Shown one piece after another: positions 24,455 through 33,222 of a DNA stretch of 38,331 bases. Source of the DNA: Cytophagales bacterium (GTDB taxonomy: Bacteria; Bacteroidota; Bacteroidia; Cytophagales; Thermoflexibacteraceae); the NCBI GenBank assembly GCA_013298985.1, contig JAAFJS010000026.1, positions 1 through 38,331 of the forward strand, written 5' to 3'. Under the pieces are notes generated by a model that did not search any database, had not been told where the DNA came from, and saw nothing but the letters and a program-made list of their open reading frames with translations. Both the position numbers and the translations under genes were made by a program. Position 1 is the stretch's first letter, and every line of letters starts with the position of its first letter.

Positions 24455-25831
24455 TTACTTCATAATGCTCCTAATCAACTGTTTATCATTAAAAGTTTTG
24501 GAAAACTCTTTTACCCTTTCGTCGAGCTTGGCATCAGAAAGGCGAATTTTTTGTTTTAGCTTAATGCCTTCCAGCGTGCGGCAACGGCTCAGGGCAACAT
24601 ATAGCTGACCACTGGCAAAAGCCCCACTCCCCATGTCAATCATTACTCGGTCGAAGGTGAGTCCCTGCGCCTTATGAATCGTAACCGCCCAAGCCAGCTT
24701 GAGGGGAAATTGCGTATAAGTACCTATGATTGCCTGCTCCACCCTGTTCTTTTCCTCATGGTAAGAATAGCGCACATTTTCCCAAGTAACCGTTTCTACT
24801 TCCACTATTTTTCCGTCATTCATCTCTACTTTGATGGATTCTTGGGTCAGAGAGAAGATTTTGGCAATCGTCCCATTTGCCCATCGCCCCATAAAATCAT
24901 TTTTGACAAACATAATCTGCGCGTCCTTTTTGAGTCGCAAATGAAAATCAGTAGGCAAAGCCTTTTCGTCAAACTCACCTTCTATCGTCCCCTCAAAAAT
25001 ATATTCTTTTCCTTTCAACACACTGATTTGGTGCGTATTAATCGTATCTACTATGGCGTTTTTCGTAGTCAGTGTAATCGTAAAATCAGTATTTTTTAGC
25101 TGATTTTCAGGGATATATCGCTGGTTGATTTGATTGATGTCAGCCTGAACTACCTCATTTTTCCTTACTTTTTCCAGCAAGCCAATAAACACCTCATGCT
25201 TTTGCCGATAAATTTTTTTCATTTCTATGCTAATCAGTGGCGTTCCCGTTTGCGCCAACAGCTTGAGGCAGTAAGCTGAAAAGAAAAAAGGGCTGCCATA
25301 CACTTTTTCCAAAAACTCCTGCTCGCCCGTTTGTTTTTGGGCAACAGGCTCTAACTGAAACACATCACCAATAAAAATGACTTGTTTGCCACCAAAAGGA
25401 AGTTGAGGGTCGCCGCCATTTTTCCGCAAGGCTGTATCAATGCCATCAAGCACGTCAGCACGCACCATCGAGATTTCGTCAATGATGAGCGCGTCCATTT
25501 TTTGAATAATTTTGCGCTTGTCCGAATTTTTGTGAAAAGGCTTAATATCCTCATCATCAGGCAGTAAAGGACGACGCGGCAAGTTAAAAAAAGAGTGAAT
25601 CGTAACCCCTTCTACGTTCACCGCCGCAATGCCTGTGGGCGCAAGCGTTACAAAAGTTTTCTTGATATTGTCCCTGATATAGCGCAAAAACGTAGATTTT
25701 CCCGTTCCCGCACTACCCGTCAGGAACAGACAATGGTTTGTTTTTTCAATCAACTGGAAGGCAAATTGAAAAATCGGATTGTCTAAATCGAGGTCTTGGG
25801 GGGCGGCACTTGTATTTGGTAGTTTATTCAT
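24455..25831 (-). CDS. Pif1-like SF1B DNA helicase
   Basis: 458 residues from ATG at 25831 (MNKLPNTSAAP); an upstream in-frame ATG at 25879 would add 16 residues. Motifs: Walker A FLTGSAGTGKSTFLRY (about 38-53), motif Ia LAPTGIAAVNVEGVTIHSFF, Walker B LIIDEISMV, QVIFIGDVFQLEPV (motif III), and a C-terminal UvrD_C_2 segment with TIHKAQGLTFDRVMIDMG, and QLYVALSRCR. It resembles bacterial Pif1-type helicases used in DNA replication, repair or G4 unwinding. There is no SLH or integrase domain. It stands between an S41-like gene (divergent) and the sulfatase; nothing suggests a shared role. Confidence 0.9.
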   Translation of the reverse strand: MNKLPNTSAAPQDLDLDNPIFQFAFQLIEKTNHCLFLTGSAGTGKSTFLRYIRDNIKKTFVTLAPTGIAAVNVEGVTIHSFFNLPRRPLLPDDEDIKPFHKNSDKRKIIQKMDALIIDEISMVRADVLDGIDTALRKNGGDPQLPFGGKQVIFIGDVFQLEPVAQKQTGEQEFLEKVYGSPFFFSAYCLKLLAQTGTPLISIEMKKIYRQKHEVFIGLLEKVRKNEVVQADINQINQRYIPENQLKNTDFTITLTTKNAIVDTINTHQISVLKGKEYIFEGTIEGEFDEKALPTDFHLRLKKDAQIMFVKNDFMGRWANGTIAKIFSLTQESIKVEMNDGKIVEVETVTWENVRYSYHEEKNRVEQAIIGTYTQFPLKLAWAVTIHKAQGLTFDRVMIDMGSGAFASGQLYVALSRCRTLEGIKLKQKIRLSDAKLDERVKEFSKTFNDKQLIRSIMK

Positions 25832-26139
25832 CAAGGTTTTCAAATTAGTGATTTTCAATACAAAATTATAAAAAATCATTAAAAATTATCGTTAATTTCA
25901 AAAATTATACTGTTTTTAATAAAAAATTGAATATTAATGGGGTTTACTAAAACTAAGTAGTTAAACCTAATTATCCGACACCTCAAAATAAGTCTGATAA
26001 TCAGATATATAGGATTTAAAATATTGTCGATTATTTAAGTCTAACTACTTATATAGAAAAAAACTGCTTGAGATATTGAAAATTAATGTTTAAATTATTA
26101 AAATTATTTATATTTCGTAAATTTTATAAACTATAATAT
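25832..26139. other. divergent intergenic region, 308 bp
   Basis: AT-rich gap with a possible small structured element: AAGTAGTTA (25955-25963) is complementary to 26042-26050 and encloses a TCTGA-TAA-TCAGA palindrome (25993-26005). No ORF was seen. The same 12-mer AACTAAGTAGTT occurs at 10272-10283. Confidence 0.45.
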
Positions 26140-27219
26140 ATGTTAGCAACCCTCAAAATATTTCTAATTACTGCTTTTTTAATTATTTGCACTTCTCAAA
26201 ATATTTTTTCTCAGACTTTAAACCAGTCTTGTAGCTGTAAAAAAGCGTTTGAGGAGGTCAAGGACAAAGTAACCAGAATTTATGCAGGTTTTGATGACAA
26301 AGTAAATGGCAGCACCAAAGGAGAATATGAAAAATTAGTTGCTAAAATTACGAAGAAGGCAGAAAAAAGCAAAGATGCCAAATCTTGTCATTTGCTCTTG
26401 AAAAGTTATACAGACTTTTTTAGAGATAGTCATGTTTTTATACTATGGATGAAACAGCCTGTAAAAAATATGACAACACAAATCAAGGAAAAGGTTGAAA
26501 ATGTGGTCTTTAAACAAATAGATGATAAAAATATTTACCTCAAGTTTAGCGTTTTTAATCAATTAGAAGTCAATCAATTTGATAGTATTGTCTATGCCAA
26601 TAGAGGTTTAATTTTTACAACTCCCAATCTGATTATAGACATGAGAGGTAACGGTGGTGGTAATTCGAGTTCGTCAGATTTGATGATTCAGCTTATTTAC
26701 ACCAATCCAATTATTTATCCTGCCTGGGACTATCGCTCTTCACCAGAAATTATTGCTGCCTACGAAAGTCATATCACCTCATTAAAAAAGAATCCTGCGG
26801 AAAATGCTTTTTTTATAGACAAAGCTGAAAAACTGCTTAGAAACTTAAAAGCAAACCCTGCAAAACTCGTTTCTGATGGCGTAGATTTGGAACGAAAAAT
26901 GGACTCCATAGCAAACTTTCCTAAGCAAGTGGCTTTATTGATAGACAAAAAGTGTGGAAGCAGTACAGAATTTTTTATTTATGAATCTAAGCAAAGCACG
27001 AAAGTTCGCACCTTTGGCACAAATACACATGGTGTAATGGATTATGGAGAAGACCAAAATTTTGACATTTGTGATGGGACATTTAACTTGGCGGTGCCTT
27101 GGGGTAGAAATGGGTGGGTAAGACAGTTTAGAATTGATAATATTGGTTTTAAGCCTGATGTACCTATCCCAAGTTTAGAAAAAGATTGGGTGAATTTTGT
27201 GGTGAATTATTGGAAATAG
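26140..27219 (+). CDS. secreted S41-peptidase-like protein
   Basis: 359 residues. The N-terminus (MLATLKIFLITAFLIICTSQ) is a signal peptide, with the mature start near NIFSQ-TLNQ. The core resembles the tail-specific/CtpA S41 fold: LIIDMRGNGGGNSSSSDLM (about 165-183), VALLIDKKCGSSTEFF with Ser274 in the nucleophile position, and GTNTHGVMDYGE. The Lys that completes the Ser-Lys dyad of CtpA would be expected after G-T-x-T-x-G, where this protein has Val, so catalysis may use other residues or be lost. There is no PDZ domain. The CHAT gene starts 127 bp downstream in the same direction. ATG start at 26140. Confidence 0.72.
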   Translation: MLATLKIFLITAFLIICTSQNIFSQTLNQSCSCKKAFEEVKDKVTRIYAGFDDKVNGSTKGEYEKLVAKITKKAEKSKDAKSCHLLLKSYTDFFRDSHVFILWMKQPVKNMTTQIKEKVENVVFKQIDDKNIYLKFSVFNQLEVNQFDSIVYANRGLIFTTPNLIIDMRGNGGGNSSSSDLMIQLIYTNPIIYPAWDYRSSPEIIAAYESHITSLKKNPAENAFFIDKAEKLLRNLKANPAKLVSDGVDLERKMDSIANFPKQVALLIDKKCGSSTEFFIYESKQSTKVRTFGTNTHGVMDYGEDQNFDICDGTFNLAVPWGRNGWVRQFRIDNIGFKPDVPIPSLEKDWVNFVVNYWK

Positions 27220-27281
27220 TTTTTTTGAATGTTTTGCGTTTTGGATAATTTGACTGATACAAGATTTTTCATCATATTCTT

Positions 27282-27289
27282 TATCTTTG
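27282..27289 (+). promoter_or_regulatory. possible -7 box before the CHAT gene
   Basis: TATCTTTG matches TAnnTTTG and lies 57 bp before the ATG at 27347. The nearest TTG upstream is 29 bp away, longer than usual. Confidence 0.3.
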
Positions 27290-27346
27290 GAAAAATAACG
27301 ATGCTTATTTCGTAATTTTCCTAACATCAAAGACAAAGAAATCACT

Positions 27347-30300
27347 ATGAGAACTATACAAAAAACAATAAAAATCTTCTTTTTCTTACTTTCTATCCTT
27401 TTCCCCTCCCTCGCTTTCACCCAAGATGACCCAAGCAAAAACTGGGAATCTTTTACTCAGCAAGGCACAACTGCCTATCAAAGAGGTGATTACACCAATG
27501 CAATGCAGGCTTATGAGCAGGCACTTATCCAATCCGAAAAAGCATTTGGTATCACCAACGAGTACCATATTCTTTCTATGACCAATCTGCTGACAGTTTA
27601 TAAAACACTACAAAAATTTGACAAAGCCGAGCTACTGGTCAGCAAGGTATTGCAAGCGATTAAAGAAAAATTTGGGGAAAGAAAATCACTTTATCCTCTC
27701 ATTTTGAGTCAATTAGCAATGGTATATGATGCCCAAGCAAAGTATGACAAGGCGCAAACACTACACATCTCAGCACTCAATACGCTAAAAGAAACGATAG
27801 GAGAGCAAAGCCTTGTTTACCAAATTGTATTGAATAATTTGGCAAAATCTTACTACGAACAGGGTAAGTACAAATACGCGGAGCCGCTTTGGAATGACAT
27901 CGTTACAGCTATGAAAAGTGAGTACAAAGGGTTCCCTACACCCTTTGCAGAGGCTTATTTTACAGCCCTGCACAATCTGGCGAGCCTGCACCACAGAATA
28001 GGGCTATATCAAAAATCTGAACTTTTGTTTCTCGATATCAAAACGGAATATGAGAAAATATATGGCAAAGAAAATTTAGATTATGCCTTGTTAATCAATG
28101 ATTTAGGGGCTTTGTACCAAGACATGGGAAGCTATGCCCAAGCGGTAAAATATTACTTGGAAAGTAAAAATAGCAGAGAGAAAATAGCAGGTAAGCAGAG
28201 TTTGGCATACATCACTTCCCTCCAAAATTTGGCAACGCTTGACTATCAGTTTGGGAATTATGCCAAAGCCGAGCCTCTATTTTTAGAATCTATCCTGCTG
28301 ATTGACAATACGTTAGGAAAAGAAAACCATCAGTATGCCGTCTGCCTGAACAACTTAGCAGAACTCTATCGCACCACAGGCAACTACCCCAAAGCAGAAA
28401 AATACTATTTGGAAACAAGCGCAATTTACAAAAAAATCCGTCATTTTGATTCCTTGGCGGTGATGATGAATTTGGCAGAACTCTACCGCACAACGGAAAA
28501 TTACGCCAAATCGGAAACGCTTTATTTGGAAGTAAAAGGAATCACTGAGCAAAATTGGGGAAAGGAACACCCATATTATGCCTACGCGGTAAATAACTTG
28601 GTTTTACTTTATGAAACCACAGGAAAAACTACATTAGCTGCGTCTTTGTATTTGGAAATCAAAGAGTTAGGCTCTAAATTGTTAGAAAATAAAAACAGGA
28701 ATGAGGTAGCTTCTTTGAATAATTTGGGTGTTTTTTATGCAAACCAAGGAGCTTATGATAAGGCAAGTCCGCTACTCATTCAATCAGCCCAAACCATCAC
28801 GAAGGCTATTCAAACCAATTTTGTGAATTTGAGTGAAAACGAAAAAAGGCTTTATATTTCAAAAAATCAGCCATATTTCTATAATTTTTATGACTTTTTG
28901 AATGAAATTTTACAAAAATTACCGCAACATCAAGCCCTAAATGCACTGTTGCAAGCCGCTTTTGACCTGCGCCTCCAAACCAAAGGCGTACTATTGTCAG
29001 AAAGTCAGAAAGTCAAAAAACGTATATGGGAAACCAATAACGCGGTACTTATCAATCAGTTTAGTGATTGGCAGAAACTGAAAAACGCCATTGCAAAGGC
29101 ATACAATATGCCCTCTGAGGTACGTCAGGCGCAAGGATTGGTACTCGAAAAGCTATTTGCGGAGGCTGAAGAGATGGAAAAACAGCTTACACTGCGTTCT
29201 GCGGATTTCAAACAAACTTTCGCCTCAAATCTTGTTTCCTACCAAGCGATTCAGCAAAAACTCCAAGCCAATCAAGCCGCCATAGAGATTATCAGAACAA
29301 CACATTACAACAAAGAAACCCAAAAAGTAGAGCCAGCCTATACTGCCTTGATACTCACCAGCAAGGATTTAAAAGCAGTTTTGCTCAAAAACAGCAAAGA
29401 CATGGAAGACAGGTTTCTCAAAAATTATAGAAGTAATGTGAGGCGAGAGGCAAAAGATACAGGCAGTTATGCTGTTTTTTGGGAGGAGGTAGCGGCGCAA
29501 CTTACGCCCCTGCCCAGTGGACTATGGCACATTTATTTTTCTCCTGATGGTGTTTATAACTACATCAATATCAATGCTTTATATAATAGTCAAACCCAAA
29601 AATTTCTTTTAGAAGAATATGATGTTCAGGTAGTGAGTAACCTCAAAGAAATTTTGCAGATACGCAAGGAAAATCCAAACAAAACAGCTATCCTTTTGGG
29701 CAAACCTGACTATGCCCTCAGCAAAAAAGAGCATCAAAAAAGCCTAAAAAATGCCAACAGAAATGATGAAAAAGAAGTAGGAGAAACTAAAACTGCCACA
29801 CAAGCGATTTGGAAGACTTTGTACGAAACAGAAGTCGAAATCAAAAAGATTGAAGAAATTTTAAATCAAAAAGGCTGGCGTAACAGTGTTTTTTTAGACA
29901 AAGATGCCTTAGAGGAACAAGTGAAAAAAGCAAAAAATCCCACTGTTTTGCACCTTGCTTCACATGGCTATTTCGAAAATAATAAAAAAAGTCCCGATGA
30001 TGAAATGCTACGGTCAGGCATTGTCTTGGCGGGCGTGAATAGCCCTGAAAAAGCCAAAAATAGTGAAGACGGCGTACTTACTGCGCTCGAAGCCAGTGAT
30101 TTGTGGTTAGATGAAACGGAATTGGTGGTGCTTTCTGCCTGCGAAACGGGCTTGGGCGAGGTCTATGCGGGTGAGGGTGTTTATGGACTCCAGCGCGGAT
30201 TCATGGTCGCTGGCGCGCAATCCATCATCATGTCTTTGTGGGCAGTCAATGACGAAATCACGCAAAAATTGATGACTACTTTTTATGTTTTGTGGCTTGC

Positions 30301-30403
30301 TGGTAGCACCAAACGAGATGCTTTCAAGCAGGCGCAGTTAGAAATCAAAAAAAAATATACAAAACCGTTTAATTGGGGGGCTTTTGTAATGATTGGAGAG
30401 TGA
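27347..30403 (+). CDS. secreted TPR-repeat protein with C-terminal CHAT peptidase domain
   Basis: 1018 residues. A signal peptide (MRTIQKTIKIFFFLLSILFP, cleavage near AFTQ-DDP) is followed by about ten tetratricopeptide repeats of the Kinesin-light-chain type (about 35-480: for example AYFTALHNLASLHHRIGLY, LNNLAELYRTTGNYPKAE). A linker leads to a CHAT (caspase-like) domain near the C-terminus with catalytic His873 in LHLASHGYF and Cys932 in LSACETGLGEVYAGEG. CHAT proteins are clan CD cysteine peptidases; the TPR part would bind the substrate or partner. The signal peptide puts it outside the cytoplasm, unlike CRISPR-linked TPR-CHAT. It follows the S41-like gene by 127 bp, so they may be cotranscribed. 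No gasdermin-like target was seen nearby. Confidence 0.9.
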   Translation: MRTIQKTIKIFFFLLSILFPSLAFTQDDPSKNWESFTQQGTTAYQRGDYTNAMQAYEQALIQSEKAFGITNEYHILSMTNLLTVYKTLQKFDKAELLVSKVLQAIKEKFGERKSLYPLILSQLAMVYDAQAKYDKAQTLHISALNTLKETIGEQSLVYQIVLNNLAKSYYEQGKYKYAEPLWNDIVTAMKSEYKGFPTPFAEAYFTALHNLASLHHRIGLYQKSELLFLDIKTEYEKIYGKENLDYALLINDLGALYQDMGSYAQAVKYYLESKNSREKIAGKQSLAYITSLQNLATLDYQFGNYAKAEPLFLESILLIDNTLGKENHQYAVCLNNLAELYRTTGNYPKAEKYYLETSAIYKKIRHFDSLAVMMNLAELYRTTENYAKSETLYLEVKGITEQNWGKEHPYYAYAVNNLVLLYETTGKTTLAASLYLEIKELGSKLLENKNRNEVASLNNLGVFYANQGAYDKASPLLIQSAQTITKAIQTNFVNLSENEKRLYISKNQPYFYNFYDFLNEILQKLPQHQALNALLQAAFDLRLQTKGVLLSESQKVKKRIWETNNAVLINQFSDWQKLKNAIAKAYNMPSEVRQAQGLVLEKLFAEAEEMEKQLTLRSADFKQTFASNLVSYQAIQQKLQANQAAIEIIRTTHYNKETQKVEPAYTALILTSKDLKAVLLKNSKDMEDRFLKNYRSNVRREAKDTGSYAVFWEEVAAQLTPLPSGLWHIYFSPDGVYNYININALYNSQTQKFLLEEYDVQVVSNLKEILQIRKENPNKTAILLGKPDYALSKKEHQKSLKNANRNDEKEVGETKTATQAIWKTLYETEVEIKKIEEILNQKGWRNSVFLDKDALEEQVKKAKNPTVLHLASHGYFENNKKSPDDEMLRSGIVLAGVNSPEKAKNSEDGVLTALEASDLWLDETELVVLSACETGLGEVYAGEGVYGLQRGFMVAGAQSIIMSLWAVNDEITQKLMTTFYVLWLAGSTKRDAFKQAQLEIKKKYTKPFNWGAFVMIGE

Positions 30404-30545
30404 TTTTGAGTAATTAAAATAATGATTTGCAAAGGATTTTACACAAATTGCTTTTCATTTGTTTCCCAAAATAAAATTTCCTTTCTACTTTTACACATAC
30501 GCACGATTTTACTATTTTCACATATTATTTACTTTTGAAAATACC

Positions 30546-32951
30546 ATGAAAAATAAACTCAATCAATCTCTTGGGAATTTAATTTCTTATTCGCTGATAG
30601 ACAATGGCTTGCAGTTCGAGACTACTTATGGCAAACTCCAGCTTTTGATTTACAGCGATTCCATCATTCGCCTCCGCATTGTCAGAGATGATTTTGACGA
30701 AAAAGATTTTTCTTATTCCGTCATTGTAGAGCCGCAAAGTATTGGTTTTGAGATGGTTGAGCATGAGGAGTTTTTGATTTTGCATACGCGATTGATGAGC
30801 CTCAAAATCACCAGAAATCCTGTGCGTTTTTCTTTTTCTACCAAAGAAGGCAAGCTAATTAACGAAGATGACGCGGCTTTTGGCACGTCTTGGATTGGTG
30901 AACAGGTTACGACCTACAAAAAACTCCAAGAAGGCGAACATTTCATTGGTTTGGGCGAGAAAACGGGCAATCTTGACCGCAAAGGGCGTGCTTTTACGCA
31001 CTGGAATACTGACCGCTTTGGCTACAACGAAGATTCCGATATGATTTATTCTTCTTTTCCTTTTTATATGGGTGTAAATCAGGGACTTGCGTATGGGATT
31101 TTTATGGACAATTCCTATAAATCACACTTTAATTTTGGTGCGTCAAACGACAGATTTGTTTCTTTTTGTGCCGAAGATGGTGATATGGATTACTATTTTA
31201 TTCATAACGAATCTGTTAGTAAAATTTTAGAAGACTACACCTATTTGACGGGCAGAATGGAAATGCCACCGCTTTGGAGCTTAGGTTATCAGCAGTGTCG
31301 TTACAGTTATTACCCTGAAAATGAGGTGCTTAGTGTGGCAAAAACTTTCAGAGAAAAAAATATTCCCGCAGATGTGATGTACTTGGATATTCACTATATG
31401 CAGGACTACAAGCTATTTTCTTGGGACGAAAAACGTTTTCCTGAACCTGAAAAACTCATAAAAAAGTTAGAAGACATGGGCTTTAAGGTGGTCGTGATGT
31501 GCGACCCAGGCATAAAAGTAGAAAAAGGCTACAAACCCTACGAAAAAGGGCTTAAAAAAGACTTTTTTGTCAAATATCCTGACGGCACAAACTATACGGC
31601 GCAAGTCTGGCCTGGCTGGTGTCATTTCCCCGATTTCACCAAAGAAGAAACCAGAGAGTGGTGGGGCGAAAGTTTCAAAGACTACGTAAGTATCGGATTA
31701 GAAGGCTTTTGGAATGATATGAATGAGCCAGCTTCTTGGGGACAGCGCAGCCCCGACCTCATGGAGTTTGAGATGGACGGCAACAAAGCAAGTTTCAAAA
31801 AGGCACACAATATTTATGGTATGCAGATGACAAGGGCAACTTTTGAGGGGACAAAAAAACTCCTCAAAGGCAAGCGACCTTTTATTCTCACGCGTGCTGC
31901 TTTTTGCGGAAGTCAAAGATTTACAGCGATTTGGACAGGCGACAATACTTCGTCTGACGAACATTTGATGACGGGAATCCGCATGGTAAATGCCTTGGGC
32001 TTGACGGGAATGCCCGTAGCGGGTTATGACGTGGGCGGCTTCATAGGCGAGCCTTCGATTGCGCTTTTTGCGCGATGGCTGTCTATTGGCGCATTTTCTG
32101 CCTTTTTTCGCGGGCATAGCATGATTAACTCCAAAGACCAAGAGCCTTGGAGCTATGGCGAGGAAGTAGAAGACATGGCTCGCAACTATATTTCACTCAG
32201 ATACAGGCTATTACCCTATATTTACGCGTATTTTTATGAGGCTACACAAAACGGACTACCCGTCGTCCGCAGCTTGGCGATTGACTATACTTTTGATGAA
32301 AATATTTATTCGGGCAAGTTCCAAAATCAATATCTTTTTGGGGCAAATCTGCTCGTCTGCCCTGTGGAAAGTATCAAGGAAATTATGAAAGTTTATCTGC
32401 CCCAAGGCGCATGGTATCACCTCTATTCCAATACGTTATACCAAGGTGGGCAGGAAATTTATGCTGATTGCCCTGTCGAGCTTTTGCCTGTGTACGTACG
32501 CGCAGGCGGGATTTTGCTCATGCAATCTCTGGTGCAAAACACCTCCGAAAAGCATGATGGTACACTGGAAGTTCACGTTTATTTTGGAATAGCAGGCTCT
32601 ACTTTTGTGCATTACGAAGACGACGGCGAAACTTATAAATACGAAAAAGGCAAATATTACAAGCGAAATATTACCTATTCTCCTGAAAATGAGTGCATTG
32701 TTTTCTCAGCCGCAGAAGGCGAATACAAGAGTAGTTTTGACAAAATCAAACTGGTTTTGCATGAATTTGACAGTGTAAAGAAAAATATAGAAGTCAATGA
32801 AGAAAAAACTAAAATCCACAAAGAAGAACTCGAACTGCTACCGCCTGTATCGAGCTTTGACCCACTTGGCAAGGTGAACGGCAGCGTAAAACAAGAAAAT
32901 AAGGTAGCTGTATTTGAGAATGATGCGAAGCAAATGGTGGTGAGGTGGTAG
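30546..32951 (+). CDS. GH31 family alpha-glucosidase
   Basis: 801 residues from ATG at 30546 (MKNKLNQSLGNL); the frame continues 29 codons upstream but that part is aromatic-rich leader. No signal peptide was seen in this form, so it is likely cytoplasmic. GH31 features: the N-terminal beta-sandwich with GLGEKTGNLDRKG, substrate-binding PLWSLGYQQCRYSY, LDIHYMQDYKLFSWD, the nucleophile Asp391 in GFWNDMNEPA, the acid/base Asp466 in WTGDNTSSDEHL and FFRGHSM. It hydrolyses alpha-linked glucosides from the non-reducing end; GH31 also contains alpha-xylosidases and transferases, so the substrate is not certain. A TACTTTTG box lies just before the ATG. Confidence 0.93.
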   Translation: MKNKLNQSLGNLISYSLIDNGLQFETTYGKLQLLIYSDSIIRLRIVRDDFDEKDFSYSVIVEPQSIGFEMVEHEEFLILHTRLMSLKITRNPVRFSFSTKEGKLINEDDAAFGTSWIGEQVTTYKKLQEGEHFIGLGEKTGNLDRKGRAFTHWNTDRFGYNEDSDMIYSSFPFYMGVNQGLAYGIFMDNSYKSHFNFGASNDRFVSFCAEDGDMDYYFIHNESVSKILEDYTYLTGRMEMPPLWSLGYQQCRYSYYPENEVLSVAKTFREKNIPADVMYLDIHYMQDYKLFSWDEKRFPEPEKLIKKLEDMGFKVVVMCDPGIKVEKGYKPYEKGLKKDFFVKYPDGTNYTAQVWPGWCHFPDFTKEETREWWGESFKDYVSIGLEGFWNDMNEPASWGQRSPDLMEFEMDGNKASFKKAHNIYGMQMTRATFEGTKKLLKGKRPFILTRAAFCGSQRFTAIWTGDNTSSDEHLMTGIRMVNALGLTGMPVAGYDVGGFIGEPSIALFARWLSIGAFSAFFRGHSMINSKDQEPWSYGEEVEDMARNYISLRYRLLPYIYAYFYEATQNGLPVVRSLAIDYTFDENIYSGKFQNQYLFGANLLVCPVESIKEIMKVYLPQGAWYHLYSNTLYQGGQEIYADCPVELLPVYVRAGGILLMQSLVQNTSEKHDGTLEVHVYFGIAGSTFVHYEDDGETYKYEKGKYYKRNITYSPENECIVFSAAEGEYKSSFDKIKLVLHEFDSVKKNIEVNEEKTKIHKEELELLPPVSSFDPLGKVNGSVKQENKVAVFENDAKQMVVRW

Positions 32952-33222
32952 GTTTTTGGAATAGGGAACTACAAATTTCAGTGGGGTAAGAAAATCTTTT
33001 GCATTGATAAAATGATTATAGAATACGTCAAAAATACTCTCTTTTTTATTTTTGACGTAACAAAAACCTTATTGGCAGTAGGAGGTTTACTGATAATCTG
33101 TTATTTCTCCTGCATTATTATCAACAGCAAAGAAGCGCAGTTGCTCTAAAAAACGGTGCCTTAAAGTTTCTATCAAAGATTTTCTCTCTGCTAATAAAAG
33201 GGAAAAGATTTTGCTTTTTTGC
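32952..33222. other. intergenic region with a hairpin and a small ORF, 271 bp
   Basis: Convergent gap between the GH31 gene and vanW. A 13-bp perfect hairpin (33024-33036 with 33047-33059, TACGTCAAAAATA and complement) lies 70-110 bp past the GH31 stop and may end that transcript. The small ORF described at 33012-33149 overlaps the same hairpin. Confidence 0.5.
33012..33149 (+). CDS. possible small membrane protein, 45 residues
   Basis: ATG to TAA gives MIIEYVKNTLFFIFDVTKTL and then LAVGGLLIICYFSCIIINSK and EAQLL. The middle is a strong transmembrane helix with charges at both ends, a sensible single-pass protein. However, a perfect 13-bp inverted repeat lies inside its first third, which fits a terminator hairpin as well as a gene. 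It is 60 bp downstream of the GH31 gene. The family was not recognised. Confidence 0.35.
   Translation: MIIEYVKNTLFFIFDVTKTLLAVGGLLIICYFSCIIINSKEAQLL

Noticed and set aside
27347-30403. TPR-CHAT as a CRISPR type III-E (Craspase) component
   Set aside because: It has a signal peptide and there is no gRAMP/Cas7-11, Cas1/2 or repeat array in the window.
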